From Maribacter luteus (GTDB lineage Bacteria; Bacteroidota; Bacteroidia; Flavobacteriales; Flavobacteriaceae): a stretch of DNA of 64,000 nt. Below the pieces are notes generated by a model. That model worked only from the letters and a program-made list of their open reading frames with translations. It was not told the origin of the DNA and ran no database searches. Shown one piece after another: positions 9,854 through 18,412 of the stretch; position 1 is the stretch's first letter; the number at the start of each line of letters is the position of its first letter. The stretch is from NCBI RefSeq assembly GCF_009674825.1, contig NZ_WKJH01000002.1, positions 248,001 to 312,000 on the forward strand. Direction: 5' to 3'. The translations under genes and the position numbers were made by a program.

Positions 9854-10912
9854 CTATTGAACTGATGCCATTGATTGGGAAAAGGTTTGCTGTTCAGCAA
9901 GCCATTTGTTGTAATCCTCTTCCTCTTCTACGATTATCTTCATTTGCATGTTATAATGGGATTTCCCGCAGATCTTATTGCAAAGTAAAATATAATCGAA
10001 CTCCCAAGGGTCTGAATTTTCAACACCTGCAGCGGCTTTTTCGGCCCTAATGGTATTGGTTCTTTTTACCTTGTCTATTATTTCGGGCTTATTCCTCATA
10101 TCCGCAGTCGTAATTGACGGCGTAAAAGAGAATTGTGTGATCATACCGGGCACACAGTTCATTTGGGCTCTAAAATGTGGCATATAGGCCGAATGAAGAA
10201 CGTCTTGTGACCGCATTTTGAAATTTACCTTTCTACCAACGGGCAAATGCAATTCCTTAACGATAATATCATCCTTCGCATAGTCGTCCGATTCATCGAC
10301 ACCTAGGATATTGGCCCTATCAATATCTATCATTCGAACATTCGCATCCCCCAAAACGTTATCAGCACCGGCATATCTTGCCGTCCAATTAAATTGTTGC
10401 GCATACAACTCAACAACGATGGGATCATCCTCATCATTGATATCCATTATGCTGGTCCATGTATATAAACCCCACAAGATCAAACCTGCCAAGACAATGA
10501 CCGGTATGATGGTCCATATGAACTCGAGCTTATCATTATCCGCATAGAAAAGGGCTTTCTTACCTTGCTCTCCCCTATACTTATACCCAAAGTAGTGTAA
10601 TAATGCCTGAGTAATGGTCTGAACGAAAAATATTATCGCCATGGACACGAGCATTAAATTATCATATTCAGCGCCATGTGCGGATGCCGCTTCGGGTAAA
10701 AGCATTTTTCCGTATTTCCAAAAACTAAAAATGGTTATCCCATAAATGAAAATCAAAAACAAGAATAACAAATAACCATTGTATTTATTATCCGTGTCAT
10801 TCGCAATTTGGGAATTCACAGCTTTAATTTGTGACAATTCAAAAATCTTGGTCATTTGCCATATTGCAATTGCCACTAGAACCAAAACAGCTAAAATCAA
10901 AAATGTAGTCAT
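9854..10912 (-). CDS. ctaC: Cytochrome c oxidase subunit II
   Basis: Accepts electrons from cytochrome c through the dinuclear CuA centre and passes them to subunit I. The 352 residues have transmembrane segments near residues 1-20, 45-70 and 85-105, then a membrane segment (FIWTIIPVIVLAGLILWGL) leading into the periplasmic cupredoxin domain. The CuA ligands are visible as C-x3-C-x3-H-x2-M (CNKICGKSHYNM, about 310-321) with an upstream histidine in VLHSAYMP. There is no fused cytochrome c domain, so the electron donor must be a separate haem protein, probably an Act subunit (inference from gene order). It lies between actF and coxA, with a notable hairpin upstream. Confidence 0.95.
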   Translation of the reverse strand: MTTFLILAVLVLVAIAIWQMTKIFELSQIKAVNSQIANDTDNKYNGYLLFLFLIFIYGITIFSFWKYGKMLLPEAASAHGAEYDNLMLVSMAIIFFVQTITQALLHYFGYKYRGEQGKKALFYADNDKLEFIWTIIPVIVLAGLILWGLYTWTSIMDINDEDDPIVVELYAQQFNWTARYAGADNVLGDANVRMIDIDRANILGVDESDDYAKDDIIVKELHLPVGRKVNFKMRSQDVLHSAYMPHFRAQMNCVPGMITQFSFTPSITTADMRNKPEIIDKVKRTNTIRAEKAAAGVENSDPWEFDYILLCNKICGKSHYNMQMKIIVEEEEDYNKWLAEQQTFSQSMASVQ

Positions 10913-11004
10913 TGTATAATTTAAAATTTCGCTAAACTTAATAAAAAAAACTTAAACCCACCATCATTGAAAAGAAACCTATCCAATGCAGTGTTAAAAC
11001 AATA

Positions 11005-11042
11005 ATCCCGTACGACCCAGTTTATACTGGGAAGTACGGGAT
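11005..11042 (-). terminator. Intercistronic double hairpin between actF and coxB
   Basis: Outer arms ATCCCGTAC/GTACGGGAT (9 bp) and inner arms CCCAG/CTGGG (5 bp) are separated by a GA/AA internal loop and close a TTTATA loop. On the minus strand only an imperfect T-rich stretch (TTATTGTTTT) follows. It may be a partial terminator or an mRNA-stability element setting act:cox stoichiometry rather than a full stop, because no convincing promoter is seen before coxB. Confidence 0.6.
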
Positions 11043-11056
11043 CTATACTGTAAAAA

Positions 11057-12364
11057 TTAATAGTGAAAATGTCTACTCTCTTCGATAAACGGATTACGTT
11101 TAGGCTGAAGAGGTGCCTTGGTCAATGCCCTAAAGACCCAGAAAATGAACAATCCGGCGAAGAACAATACAGACCCTATCTCAGGAATACCTATTGACCA
11201 TTGGTCCCCTACCGTTGAAGGCATGATCATGTTAAAGATGTCCATATAATGACCCACTAATATGATAATACCCGTTAGGATTACGAACCAATTGATTCTT
11301 TTATAATCACTGTTCATCAACAACAACAATGGTAAAACGAAATTCATAACGACCATTCCGAAGAAAGGAAGCTTAAAATCCTGGATACGCGTTACGTAAT
11401 AGGTTACCTCTTCCGGTATATTGGAATACCAGATAAGCATAAATTGCGAGAACCAAAGATAGGTCCAGAAGACACTTATACCGAACATGAATTTAGCTAA
11501 ATCATGAATATGGCTATCATTTACTTCCGGTAAATAATCCTTTGACTTCAAATAAATGGTTACCATGGCTATAACAGTTATACCCGACACGAACATACTT
11601 GCAAACACATACCAACCGAATAGTGTACTGAACCAATGTGGGTCAACACTCATAATCCAATCCCAAGACATCATGGATTCGGAAATTAAATAGAATACCA
11701 AAAATGCAGCTGAAATCCTGAAATTCAATTTAAAGTTCGAGTTATCATCAGATTCATCTTGCTTTAATGATAATTTTCTTGAGTACTCCCTGTACAATAT
11801 CCACCCCCCTAAGAAAACGGCGGCACGAATTAGGAAAAATGTTGGGTTTAAATAACCTGCTTTACCTTGTAGAAGGTGATCATGCGCCACGACATCAGCA
11901 TCCATCCAAACAAATAAATGGTTCATATGCAATACGGACAACACCAAAATAACGAACACGATTATACCTCCGGGCACCAAATATGATGTAATACCTTCCA
12001 TTACCCTAAATAAGAGTGGGGACCAACCTGCCTGTGCAGCCCTTTGAATTGCATAAAAAGCCAAAACGCCCAATGCAATCATAAAGAAGAAAAATGCAGC
12101 AACATACAATGCCGACCATGGTTTATTCTGCAGTTGGTGCAAAACATGTTCGTCGTGTGCGGCATCATGACTTTCAGCATGATGTTCTTCTGTTGCCACT
12201 GCATGTGCAGCCTCTTCGGCATGCGCATCACCATGACTGGCCACTAAAGCTTTAGCTTCTTCAACCGTGCTTGGGGCCGACATAAACCCTATTCCGATAC
12301 CTAATACCCCTACGATCATCATGATGAAGGAAGCCATTCTAAGTCTGCTTGAAAACGTGTACAT
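11057..12364 (-). CDS. actF: Alternative complex III membrane subunit ActF
   Basis: One of the two large integral membrane subunits of alternative complex III (quinol:electron acceptor oxidoreductase), related to ActC/NrfD and part of the membrane arm. The 435 residues have about ten hydrophobic helices. The first helix (MIVGVLGIGIGFM) is followed at about residues 44-76 by an unusual histidine/alanine/glutamate-rich loop (HGDAHAEEAAHAV and on to HVLHQL), and the remaining helices come after it. The start at 12364 (MYTFSSRLRM) agrees with the usual family N-terminus. Spacing to actE is 20 bases. Sixth gene of the act operon, directly before coxB. Confidence 0.92.
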   Translation of the reverse strand: MYTFSSRLRMASFIMMIVGVLGIGIGFMSAPSTVEEAKALVASHGDAHAEEAAHAVATEEHHAESHDAAHDEHVLHQLQNKPWSALYVAAFFFFMIALGVLAFYAIQRAAQAGWSPLLFRVMEGITSYLVPGGIIVFVILVLSVLHMNHLFVWMDADVVAHDHLLQGKAGYLNPTFFLIRAAVFLGGWILYREYSRKLSLKQDESDDNSNFKLNFRISAAFLVFYLISESMMSWDWIMSVDPHWFSTLFGWYVFASMFVSGITVIAMVTIYLKSKDYLPEVNDSHIHDLAKFMFGISVFWTYLWFSQFMLIWYSNIPEEVTYYVTRIQDFKLPFFGMVVMNFVLPLLLLMNSDYKRINWFVILTGIIILVGHYMDIFNMIMPSTVGDQWSIGIPEIGSVLFFAGLFIFWVFRALTKAPLQPKRNPFIEESRHFHY

Positions 12365-12384
12365 ATCTTAATCTATGTATTATT

Positions 12385-12966
12385 TTATAAATCTTGTTTC
12401 AATTTCATAACGTATTCGGCTACTTGCCAACGTTCTTCATGGTTCAATTGCACGGCATACGACCCCATGGAGTTCAAACCATAATATATTACGTGATACG
12501 TACTACCAACCGTAATATCCCGGGCTGCATCCGCATAAGTTGGGACACCCAAAATCTTCTCTCTTTTGACCAATGTGCCTTGACCATCCCCTTTTGTCCC
12601 ATGACAAATTGCACAATAAATATCAAAAAGCTCTTTACCTTTGGCCATATTGGCTTCTGACTGTAATGAATCCAAAGGACTAGGATTCACCCTTGAAAGT
12701 TCTTTTCCTTCCATCGTATTCTCTATACCATAAGGCATCCAACCTCTTGGAATAGTATTATCAGGTGGCAACATAGCTTCAGAAACCCCTTTGAACAAAG
12801 CAATCCTAGTGGCATCCTCTTCATTGAACCCTTGGTAGGTCTCATAGCCCACTGGCTCGTACATGTTGGGCATGTACTGATAGTTAGGTCTACTATCATC
12901 GGCACATGAGGCCAATAATAGTACCATTACAAATGTTATTCCTACTTTAATAAAACTGTTCATCAT
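12385..12966 (-). CDS. actE: Alternative complex III monohaem cytochrome c subunit ActE
   Basis: Periplasmic, lipid-anchored monohaem cytochrome c of alternative complex III. The N-terminal MMNSFIKVGITFVMVLLLASC is a lipoprotein signal peptide with the lipobox LASC. The single haem-binding motif is CAICH near the middle, with a methionine ligand probably within the GLNSMGSYA segment. The frame opens at 12990, overlapping actD by 17 bases. The start at 12966 is preferred because it puts the lipoprotein signal at the N-terminus; 12963 is also possible. The YQYMPNMYEPVGYE segment is characteristic of the family. Operon position five. Confidence 0.9.
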   Translation of the reverse strand: MMNSFIKVGITFVMVLLLASCADDSRPNYQYMPNMYEPVGYETYQGFNEEDATRIALFKGVSEAMLPPDNTIPRGWMPYGIENTMEGKELSRVNPSPLDSLQSEANMAKGKELFDIYCAICHGTKGDGQGTLVKREKILGVPTYADAARDITVGSTYHVIYYGLNSMGSYAVQLNHEERWQVAEYVMKLKQDL

Positions 12967-12973
12967 CTTAGGA

Positions 12974-13495
12974 CTACTTTTCTGATACATTGATTTCTAC
13001 CGCACCGGTACCCATCAATAAATTCTTTAATTCTTTTTCGTTATCGTGAATGGCCAACTCCATTACAAAATGGTCATCAGTTGTTCTTACGTCTGGATTC
13101 TCAGCCTTTTTAAATGGCCACAATCTACTTCTAAGATAAAAAGTGATAACCATTAAATGCGCTGCAAAGAAAACCGTTAGCTCGAACATAATAGGTACGA
13201 AAGCAGGCATGTTCTCTAAATAACTAAAACTTGGCTTACCACCAATATCCTGAGGCCAATCCTGGATCATGATAAAGTTCATCATCAAGATTGCCACAGT
13301 AAGACCCACACAACCATAAAGAAACGATGTTATGGCTATTCTAGTAGGAGCAAGCCCCATGGCCTTATCCAAACCATGAACAGGGAAAGGACAGTACACT
13401 TCCTCTATATGATGCTTGGCGTCCTTCACCTTTTTGACAGCATGCATCAGCACGTCGTCATCATTGTAGTATGCATGTATAACTTTAGATGCCAT
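12974..13495 (-). CDS. actD: Alternative complex III subunit ActD (DUF3341)
   Basis: Small membrane subunit of alternative complex III, DUF3341 family. The 173 residues consist of an N-terminal soluble ferredoxin-like segment (residues 1-50, HAYYNDDDVLMHAVKKVKDA), two transmembrane helices (about 53-78 and 98-125) and a hydrophilic cytoplasmic tail. It has no cofactor motif, in line with a structural role bridging the soluble and membrane arms. It starts 6 bases after actC and precedes actE. Confidence 0.93.
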   Translation of the reverse strand: MASKVIHAYYNDDDVLMHAVKKVKDAKHHIEEVYCPFPVHGLDKAMGLAPTRIAITSFLYGCVGLTVAILMMNFIMIQDWPQDIGGKPSFSYLENMPAFVPIMFELTVFFAAHLMVITFYLRSRLWPFKKAENPDVRTTDDHFVMELAIHDNEKELKNLLMGTGAVEINVSEK

Positions 13496-13501
13496 ATCTT
13501 C

Positions 13502-15226
13502 TTAGTTGTTATTTAATTTTTTTGCTTGACCGGCCCAATCATCACGTTGCGCCCTACCCGGGAACGAACCTGTTATTGAATCCAATAAATTATATTCCTT
13601 CTCTGTCATTCGACTTACTTGGGCGAATGTGAAAATTCCGATTTGATTCAATGTCTTTTCCATTTGGGGTCCAATACCTTTTACTTTCTTAAGGTCATCG
13701 GCCTTATCTTTAGACGCATCGAAGGTCCCAATAGAATCCAACAAACTTGAAACGTTTTTTTCAGCATCTTTTGGAGCTTCTTCTATCACTTCGGACACTT
13801 CTTCTTTAACAATAGTATTCGCACTGATTTGGTATAACGGTTTACCAGCGTCCCTTAATTTTTTGTACTTCTCTCCAGAAGATTTCAAAATGGTTTTCAC
13901 CTCTGCCTGTGCAATTACCGGGAATGTCCTTGAATATAAAAGGAAAAGAACAAAGAAGAATCCAATAGTCCCAATAAAAGTGCCTATATCTACAAACGTA
14001 GGGGAGAACATACTCCATGAAGAAGGTAAATAATCCCTATGTAATGATGTTACGATGATAACAAAACGCTCGAACCACATACCTATATTTACGATTATGG
14101 AAATAAAGAAAGAGAACATAATACTGGTTCTCAGTTTTTTGAACCACATAAATTGTGGAGAGAACACATTACAACTCATCATAGCCCAATAAGCCCAAGC
14201 ATATGGCCCTGTAGCCCTATTCAAGAAAGCATATTGTTCATATTCAACACCTGAATACCAAGCCATGAACAATTCAGTGATATATGCACAACCTACAATT
14301 GAACCAGTGATCATGATAACGATGTTCATCAACTCAATATGTTGTACGGTAATGTAAGCTTCCAATCCGGAAACCTTTCTCATGATAATCAATAAGGTGT
14401 TTACCATTGCGAATCCTGAGAATACCGCCCCAGCAACAAAATATGGCGGGAATATCGTGGTATGCCATCCAGGAATAACCGATGTGGCAAAGTCAAAGGA
14501 TACAATGGTATGCACTGAAAGCACCAATGGTGTAGCCAAACCAGCCAAGACCAAGGAAACTTCTTCAAATCGTTGCCAATCTTTGGCACGGCCTGTCCAT
14601 CCAAAACTTAACAAGCCATATATTTTCTTTTGGAAAGGAAGTACCGCTCTATCCCTGATCATGGCAAAATCAGGTAATAAACCTGTCCACCAGAACACTA
14701 AAGAAACAGAAAGGTATGTTGAAATCGCAAATACATCCCAAAGCAATGGGGAGTTAAAATTTACCCATAATGACCCAAATTGGTTTGGTATTGGCAACAC
14801 CCAATATGCCAACCATGGTCGACCCATATGGATAATTGGAAAAAGACCGGCCTGTACAACCGAAAAAATAGTCATCGCCTCAGCAGAACGGTTAATGGCC
14901 ATTCTCCATTTTTGCCTGAACAATAATAGAACGGCAGAAATCAAGGTTCCTGCGTGACCTATCCCTACCCACCAAACAAAGTTTGTAATATCCCAAGCCC
15001 AGTTTACGGTTTTATTCAAACCCCAGGTTCCGATACCAGTGGAAACAGTATAAATAATACAGCCGATTCCCCAAAGGAATGCTGCCAACGCAATGGAAAA
15101 TACTATCCACCAATGCTTATTGGCCCTTCCCTCAACAGGAGCGGCTATATCAACTGTTACATCATGATAGCCTTTGTCTCCAAGAACTAAGGGTTTTCGT
15201 ATAGGTGCTTCGTAATGCGACGCCAT
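13502..15226 (-). CDS. actC: Alternative complex III membrane subunit ActC (NrfD-like) with C-terminal helix-hairpin-helix tail
   Basis: NrfD/PsrC-type integral membrane subunit that holds the quinol site and interacts with the iron-sulfur subunit. The 574 residues have about ten helices between residues 35 and 460. After the last helix comes a soluble tail. A linker (about 465-508) leads to a helix-hairpin-helix-like module at about 510-574 (DDLKKVKGIGPQMEKTL, then GIFTFAQV, DDWAGQAK). NrfD-type proteins normally end soon after the last helix. A closely similar module ends ribosomal protein S2 in this window. The tail is predicted to be cytoplasmic if the C-terminus faces inward. It is placed between actB and actD with short gaps. 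Confidence 0.93.
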   Translation of the reverse strand: MASHYEAPIRKPLVLGDKGYHDVTVDIAAPVEGRANKHWWIVFSIALAAFLWGIGCIIYTVSTGIGTWGLNKTVNWAWDITNFVWWVGIGHAGTLISAVLLLFRQKWRMAINRSAEAMTIFSVVQAGLFPIIHMGRPWLAYWVLPIPNQFGSLWVNFNSPLLWDVFAISTYLSVSLVFWWTGLLPDFAMIRDRAVLPFQKKIYGLLSFGWTGRAKDWQRFEEVSLVLAGLATPLVLSVHTIVSFDFATSVIPGWHTTIFPPYFVAGAVFSGFAMVNTLLIIMRKVSGLEAYITVQHIELMNIVIMITGSIVGCAYITELFMAWYSGVEYEQYAFLNRATGPYAWAYWAMMSCNVFSPQFMWFKKLRTSIMFSFFISIIVNIGMWFERFVIIVTSLHRDYLPSSWSMFSPTFVDIGTFIGTIGFFFVLFLLYSRTFPVIAQAEVKTILKSSGEKYKKLRDAGKPLYQISANTIVKEEVSEVIEEAPKDAEKNVSSLLDSIGTFDASKDKADDLKKVKGIGPQMEKTLNQIGIFTFAQVSRMTEKEYNLLDSITGSFPGRAQRDDWAGQAKKLNNN

Positions 15227-15259
15227 AATCTTTTATAGTTACTTTGCTAAATAATATTT

Positions 15260-18200
15260 TTACGCTTCGTTGTTATTTCTCACTTTAACGTGATAGAATA
15301 CATTAGGTTTTGTTCCCACATGCTCCAAAAGGTGGTACATACGATCACTTTCTTTCAATTCCGCGACCTTACTTTCCTTATCATTGACATCCCCGAACAC
15401 AATCGCTCCATTACTACAAGCCATAGAACAAGCTGTTTGGAACTCACCATCTTTGATTACCCTACCATCACGTTTGGCATCAAGAATGGTCTTTTGTGTT
15501 TTCTGTATACACATAGAGCATTTTTCAATAACCCCCCTAGACCTAACGGTAACATCAGGGTTGATGACCATTTTACCTAAGTCATTGTTCATATGGAAAT
15601 CGAACTCGTCATTATTATTGTATAAGAACCAGTTGAACCTACGAACCTTATATGGACAGTTGTTAGCACAATATCTTGTACCTACACACCTATTGTATGC
15701 CATTTGATTTTGCCCTTGTCGACCATGGGATGTCGCCGCAACAGGACAAACGGTTTCACAAGGAGCATGGTTGCAATGCTGACACATTACAGGCTGAAAA
15801 GCTACTTGCGGATTTGTAGCCGGATCTTCCAACTCACCAAAACCACCTAAAGAACCTTTATCTCCGGACAAGCCATCGAACTCTTCCTTTTTGGTATTAT
15901 CAGCTTCAAAGGTATCTTCAGAAGAATAATACCTGTCTATACGCAACCAGTGCATATCCCTAGAACGCCTTACCTCTTCCTTACCGACAACAGGCACATT
16001 GTTCTCTGCACTACAGGCAACAACACAAGCCCCACAACCGGTACAAGCATTTAGATCTATGGACATATTAAAGTGGTGACCGATAGATCGATCAAAGCTA
16101 TCCCATAAATCAACAGATGTAGCTTCTACCTCTTGATGGTCCAACGAGACCATCGGAACTTTATTCCACTCTGCATGATCTTTTGTGTTAAAGATCTCTA
16201 ATGTGGTTTCTTTAATAATATCACCTCTACCCATTAAGGTATTATGCAATTGTATACATGCAAATTCATGCATACCAGCAGTCTTTTCAATGGTTACGGA
16301 TTGCACATTGTTAAACCCTTGATATAAAGGATAGGCATTAACACCTGTTTTCATTTCTTCCTTCATACCTACCGAACGACCATAACCTAAAGCAAGACCT
16401 ATAGATCCAGGTGCTTGACCGGGTTGGATCAAAACAGGAACATTATCCACGGTAACACCATTCACGGTCAATTTCGCATAACTACCATCCAAACCTCCGT
16501 TTGCAGCATGTTCATTGACCAATTCCAATGTAATAGCATCAGCTTTGGATACCGTTACATAGTTATCCCATGATACCCTCGATATTGGATCCGGAAATTC
16601 TTGCAACCATGGGTTACCGGCTTGTTGACCATCTCCCATACCTACCTTAGAATACAAAGTAAGCTCCATGCCTCCACCACTAACGGCTTTGGATAAGTTC
16701 CTTACTGCCGATGAAACATCGACCCCGGAAGTATCAACTTCATCCAGGCCTACCGTACTCGCAACGGTTTCAACAAATTGATCTATTGAATTTGACCCTG
16801 AAACATATACACCATCATGCAGGGCCTGATTCCAATCAGCACCTCCCAATACATCGGCATCCCATGTTTCTTTTATATAATCGTAATAACTCTTATCACT
16901 ATCCATCCAAGCCAACAAGGCCGTTTGGAATTGTCGTGTATCGAAAAGCTCTTTTATCGTTGGCTGTATAAGACTATAATGGCCTTTTTTAATTTCGGTA
17001 TCCCCCCAAGACTCCAAGTAATGGTTTGCTGCAGCAGCATATTGGGTAACCTCCGTAGTCTCATTCCAACTTGTTGAAAAACTTACAGACAAATCCACCT
17101 TTCCAAGTGCTTCTTCAAACTCAGAAGCATTTGGCAAAGTATACATTGGATTAACACCATCCATAATCAATGCACCAACATGACCTGACTTCATGTCCGC
17201 TACCAATGCATTTAAACCCTTAACACTTCCTTGACGGATATATTTGGGCGCTTTTGCATCATACGACTTACTACCCAAACTTTCATTGATTGCCAGAACA
17301 ACCGCCTGGGCATTCACATCTTGCAAACCGGTAACGACAACCGCCGCACCTTTGTTCTTATCTATTTCAGCAACAACAGCATCAATGGCCTGTTGGGCAT
17401 ATTCAGGAATTTCACCCCCTATAGAAGTACCGTTCAATTTGGCATACAACTTGGCAAGAGCAATTTTTTGCTGCATAGGTGTTAAGGCAACACGCTTATC
17501 CGCATTGGCCCCGGTCAAAGACATATTGGCTTCAAACTGAACATGCTTGGACATTTTGCCATTCTTCGGCACACGCCCTTTGGAATATCCACTATCATAC
17601 CCCCCACCTTGCCAGTCAGCTAGGAAATCAGCTCCGAAAGAAACGATAACCTCGGCTTTTTCAAAATCATAGTCCGCTAAAGCCCTTTCACCATATCTAG
17701 CCTCAAAAGCAGTTAACGCGGCATCTTCGGAAATTGCATCATATACAACATGATTCACTGAACCGTACATTTCCTTGAACTCCGCAATCAATTTTGAAGT
17801 CGATGGACTAGCATAGGTCTGGGTCAACAAAGCTATTTGTTTACCAGAACCTTTCAAGGCGTTTAATTTCGCCTTGACATCAGCATCCAATGCACTCCAC
17901 TCAATTGCCTCACCCCCTTTTACAGGTCCTTGCAACCTTGTACTGTCATATAAGGACAATACCGAGCCTTGAACACGAGCGTTTGCACCACCATTAACCT
18001 TGGCATCTGTATTATTCTCGATTTTTATCGGCCTACCTTCACGGGTCTTAACCAATACACTAGCGAAATCAAAACCATTGGCAATTGTAGTTGCATAATA
18101 GTTCGCTACTCCGGGAATAATCCTTTCAGGCTGAACAACATAAGGAATCGATTTTTTAACCGGCCCTTCACAGGCTGCCAAAGATGCAGCCGCAGTACTA

Positions 18201-18382
18201 AAACCTACGTATTTTAAAAAATCCCTTCTATTTGTATTGGTCGAGGACAGTTTCTCTTTGTCCCCCAAAAATTCATCAACAGGAATTTCCTCAACAAATT
18301 CATTCTGTCTTAGCGCCTCAACAATGGAATCGTTTGGATTTAACTCCGCTTCGCTTTTCCAATATTTTTTGTTTGATGCCAT
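15260..18382 (-). CDS. actB: Alternative complex III iron-sulfur / molybdopterin-like subunit ActB
   Basis: Large peripheral electron-transfer subunit of alternative complex III. An N-terminal extension of about 50 residues precedes a twin-arginine segment (NRRDFLKYVGFS, R52-R53) ending in LAAC71, so the protein is probably Tat-exported and lipid-anchored at C71. Residues about 80-740 form a molybdopterin-oxidoreductase-like domain. In characterised family members this domain carries no molybdenum cofactor, and no cofactor-ligand motif is seen here. The C-terminal ferredoxin domain has four cysteine clusters: CTGCGACVVAC (~779), CQHCNHAPCETVC (~866), CVGTRYCANNC (~900), and CSMC (~955) with CSMAC (~984). 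Length 1040 is normal. Confidence 0.95.
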   Translation of the reverse strand: MASNKKYWKSEAELNPNDSIVEALRQNEFVEEIPVDEFLGDKEKLSSTNTNRRDFLKYVGFSTAAASLAACEGPVKKSIPYVVQPERIIPGVANYYATTIANGFDFASVLVKTREGRPIKIENNTDAKVNGGANARVQGSVLSLYDSTRLQGPVKGGEAIEWSALDADVKAKLNALKGSGKQIALLTQTYASPSTSKLIAEFKEMYGSVNHVVYDAISEDAALTAFEARYGERALADYDFEKAEVIVSFGADFLADWQGGGYDSGYSKGRVPKNGKMSKHVQFEANMSLTGANADKRVALTPMQQKIALAKLYAKLNGTSIGGEIPEYAQQAIDAVVAEIDKNKGAAVVVTGLQDVNAQAVVLAINESLGSKSYDAKAPKYIRQGSVKGLNALVADMKSGHVGALIMDGVNPMYTLPNASEFEEALGKVDLSVSFSTSWNETTEVTQYAAAANHYLESWGDTEIKKGHYSLIQPTIKELFDTRQFQTALLAWMDSDKSYYDYIKETWDADVLGGADWNQALHDGVYVSGSNSIDQFVETVASTVGLDEVDTSGVDVSSAVRNLSKAVSGGGMELTLYSKVGMGDGQQAGNPWLQEFPDPISRVSWDNYVTVSKADAITLELVNEHAANGGLDGSYAKLTVNGVTVDNVPVLIQPGQAPGSIGLALGYGRSVGMKEEMKTGVNAYPLYQGFNNVQSVTIEKTAGMHEFACIQLHNTLMGRGDIIKETTLEIFNTKDHAEWNKVPMVSLDHQEVEATSVDLWDSFDRSIGHHFNMSIDLNACTGCGACVVACSAENNVPVVGKEEVRRSRDMHWLRIDRYYSSEDTFEADNTKKEEFDGLSGDKGSLGGFGELEDPATNPQVAFQPVMCQHCNHAPCETVCPVAATSHGRQGQNQMAYNRCVGTRYCANNCPYKVRRFNWFLYNNNDEFDFHMNNDLGKMVINPDVTVRSRGVIEKCSMCIQKTQKTILDAKRDGRVIKDGEFQTACSMACSNGAIVFGDVNDKESKVAELKESDRMYHLLEHVGTKPNVFYHVKVRNNNEA

Positions 18383-18412
18383 ACTATATCTGTAATTAGC
18401 TACTTAATTTTA

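Noticed and set aside
14382-14957. 191-codon plus-strand frame
   Set aside because: Antisense to actC, which is a clear operon member; no signal, domain or promoter seen.
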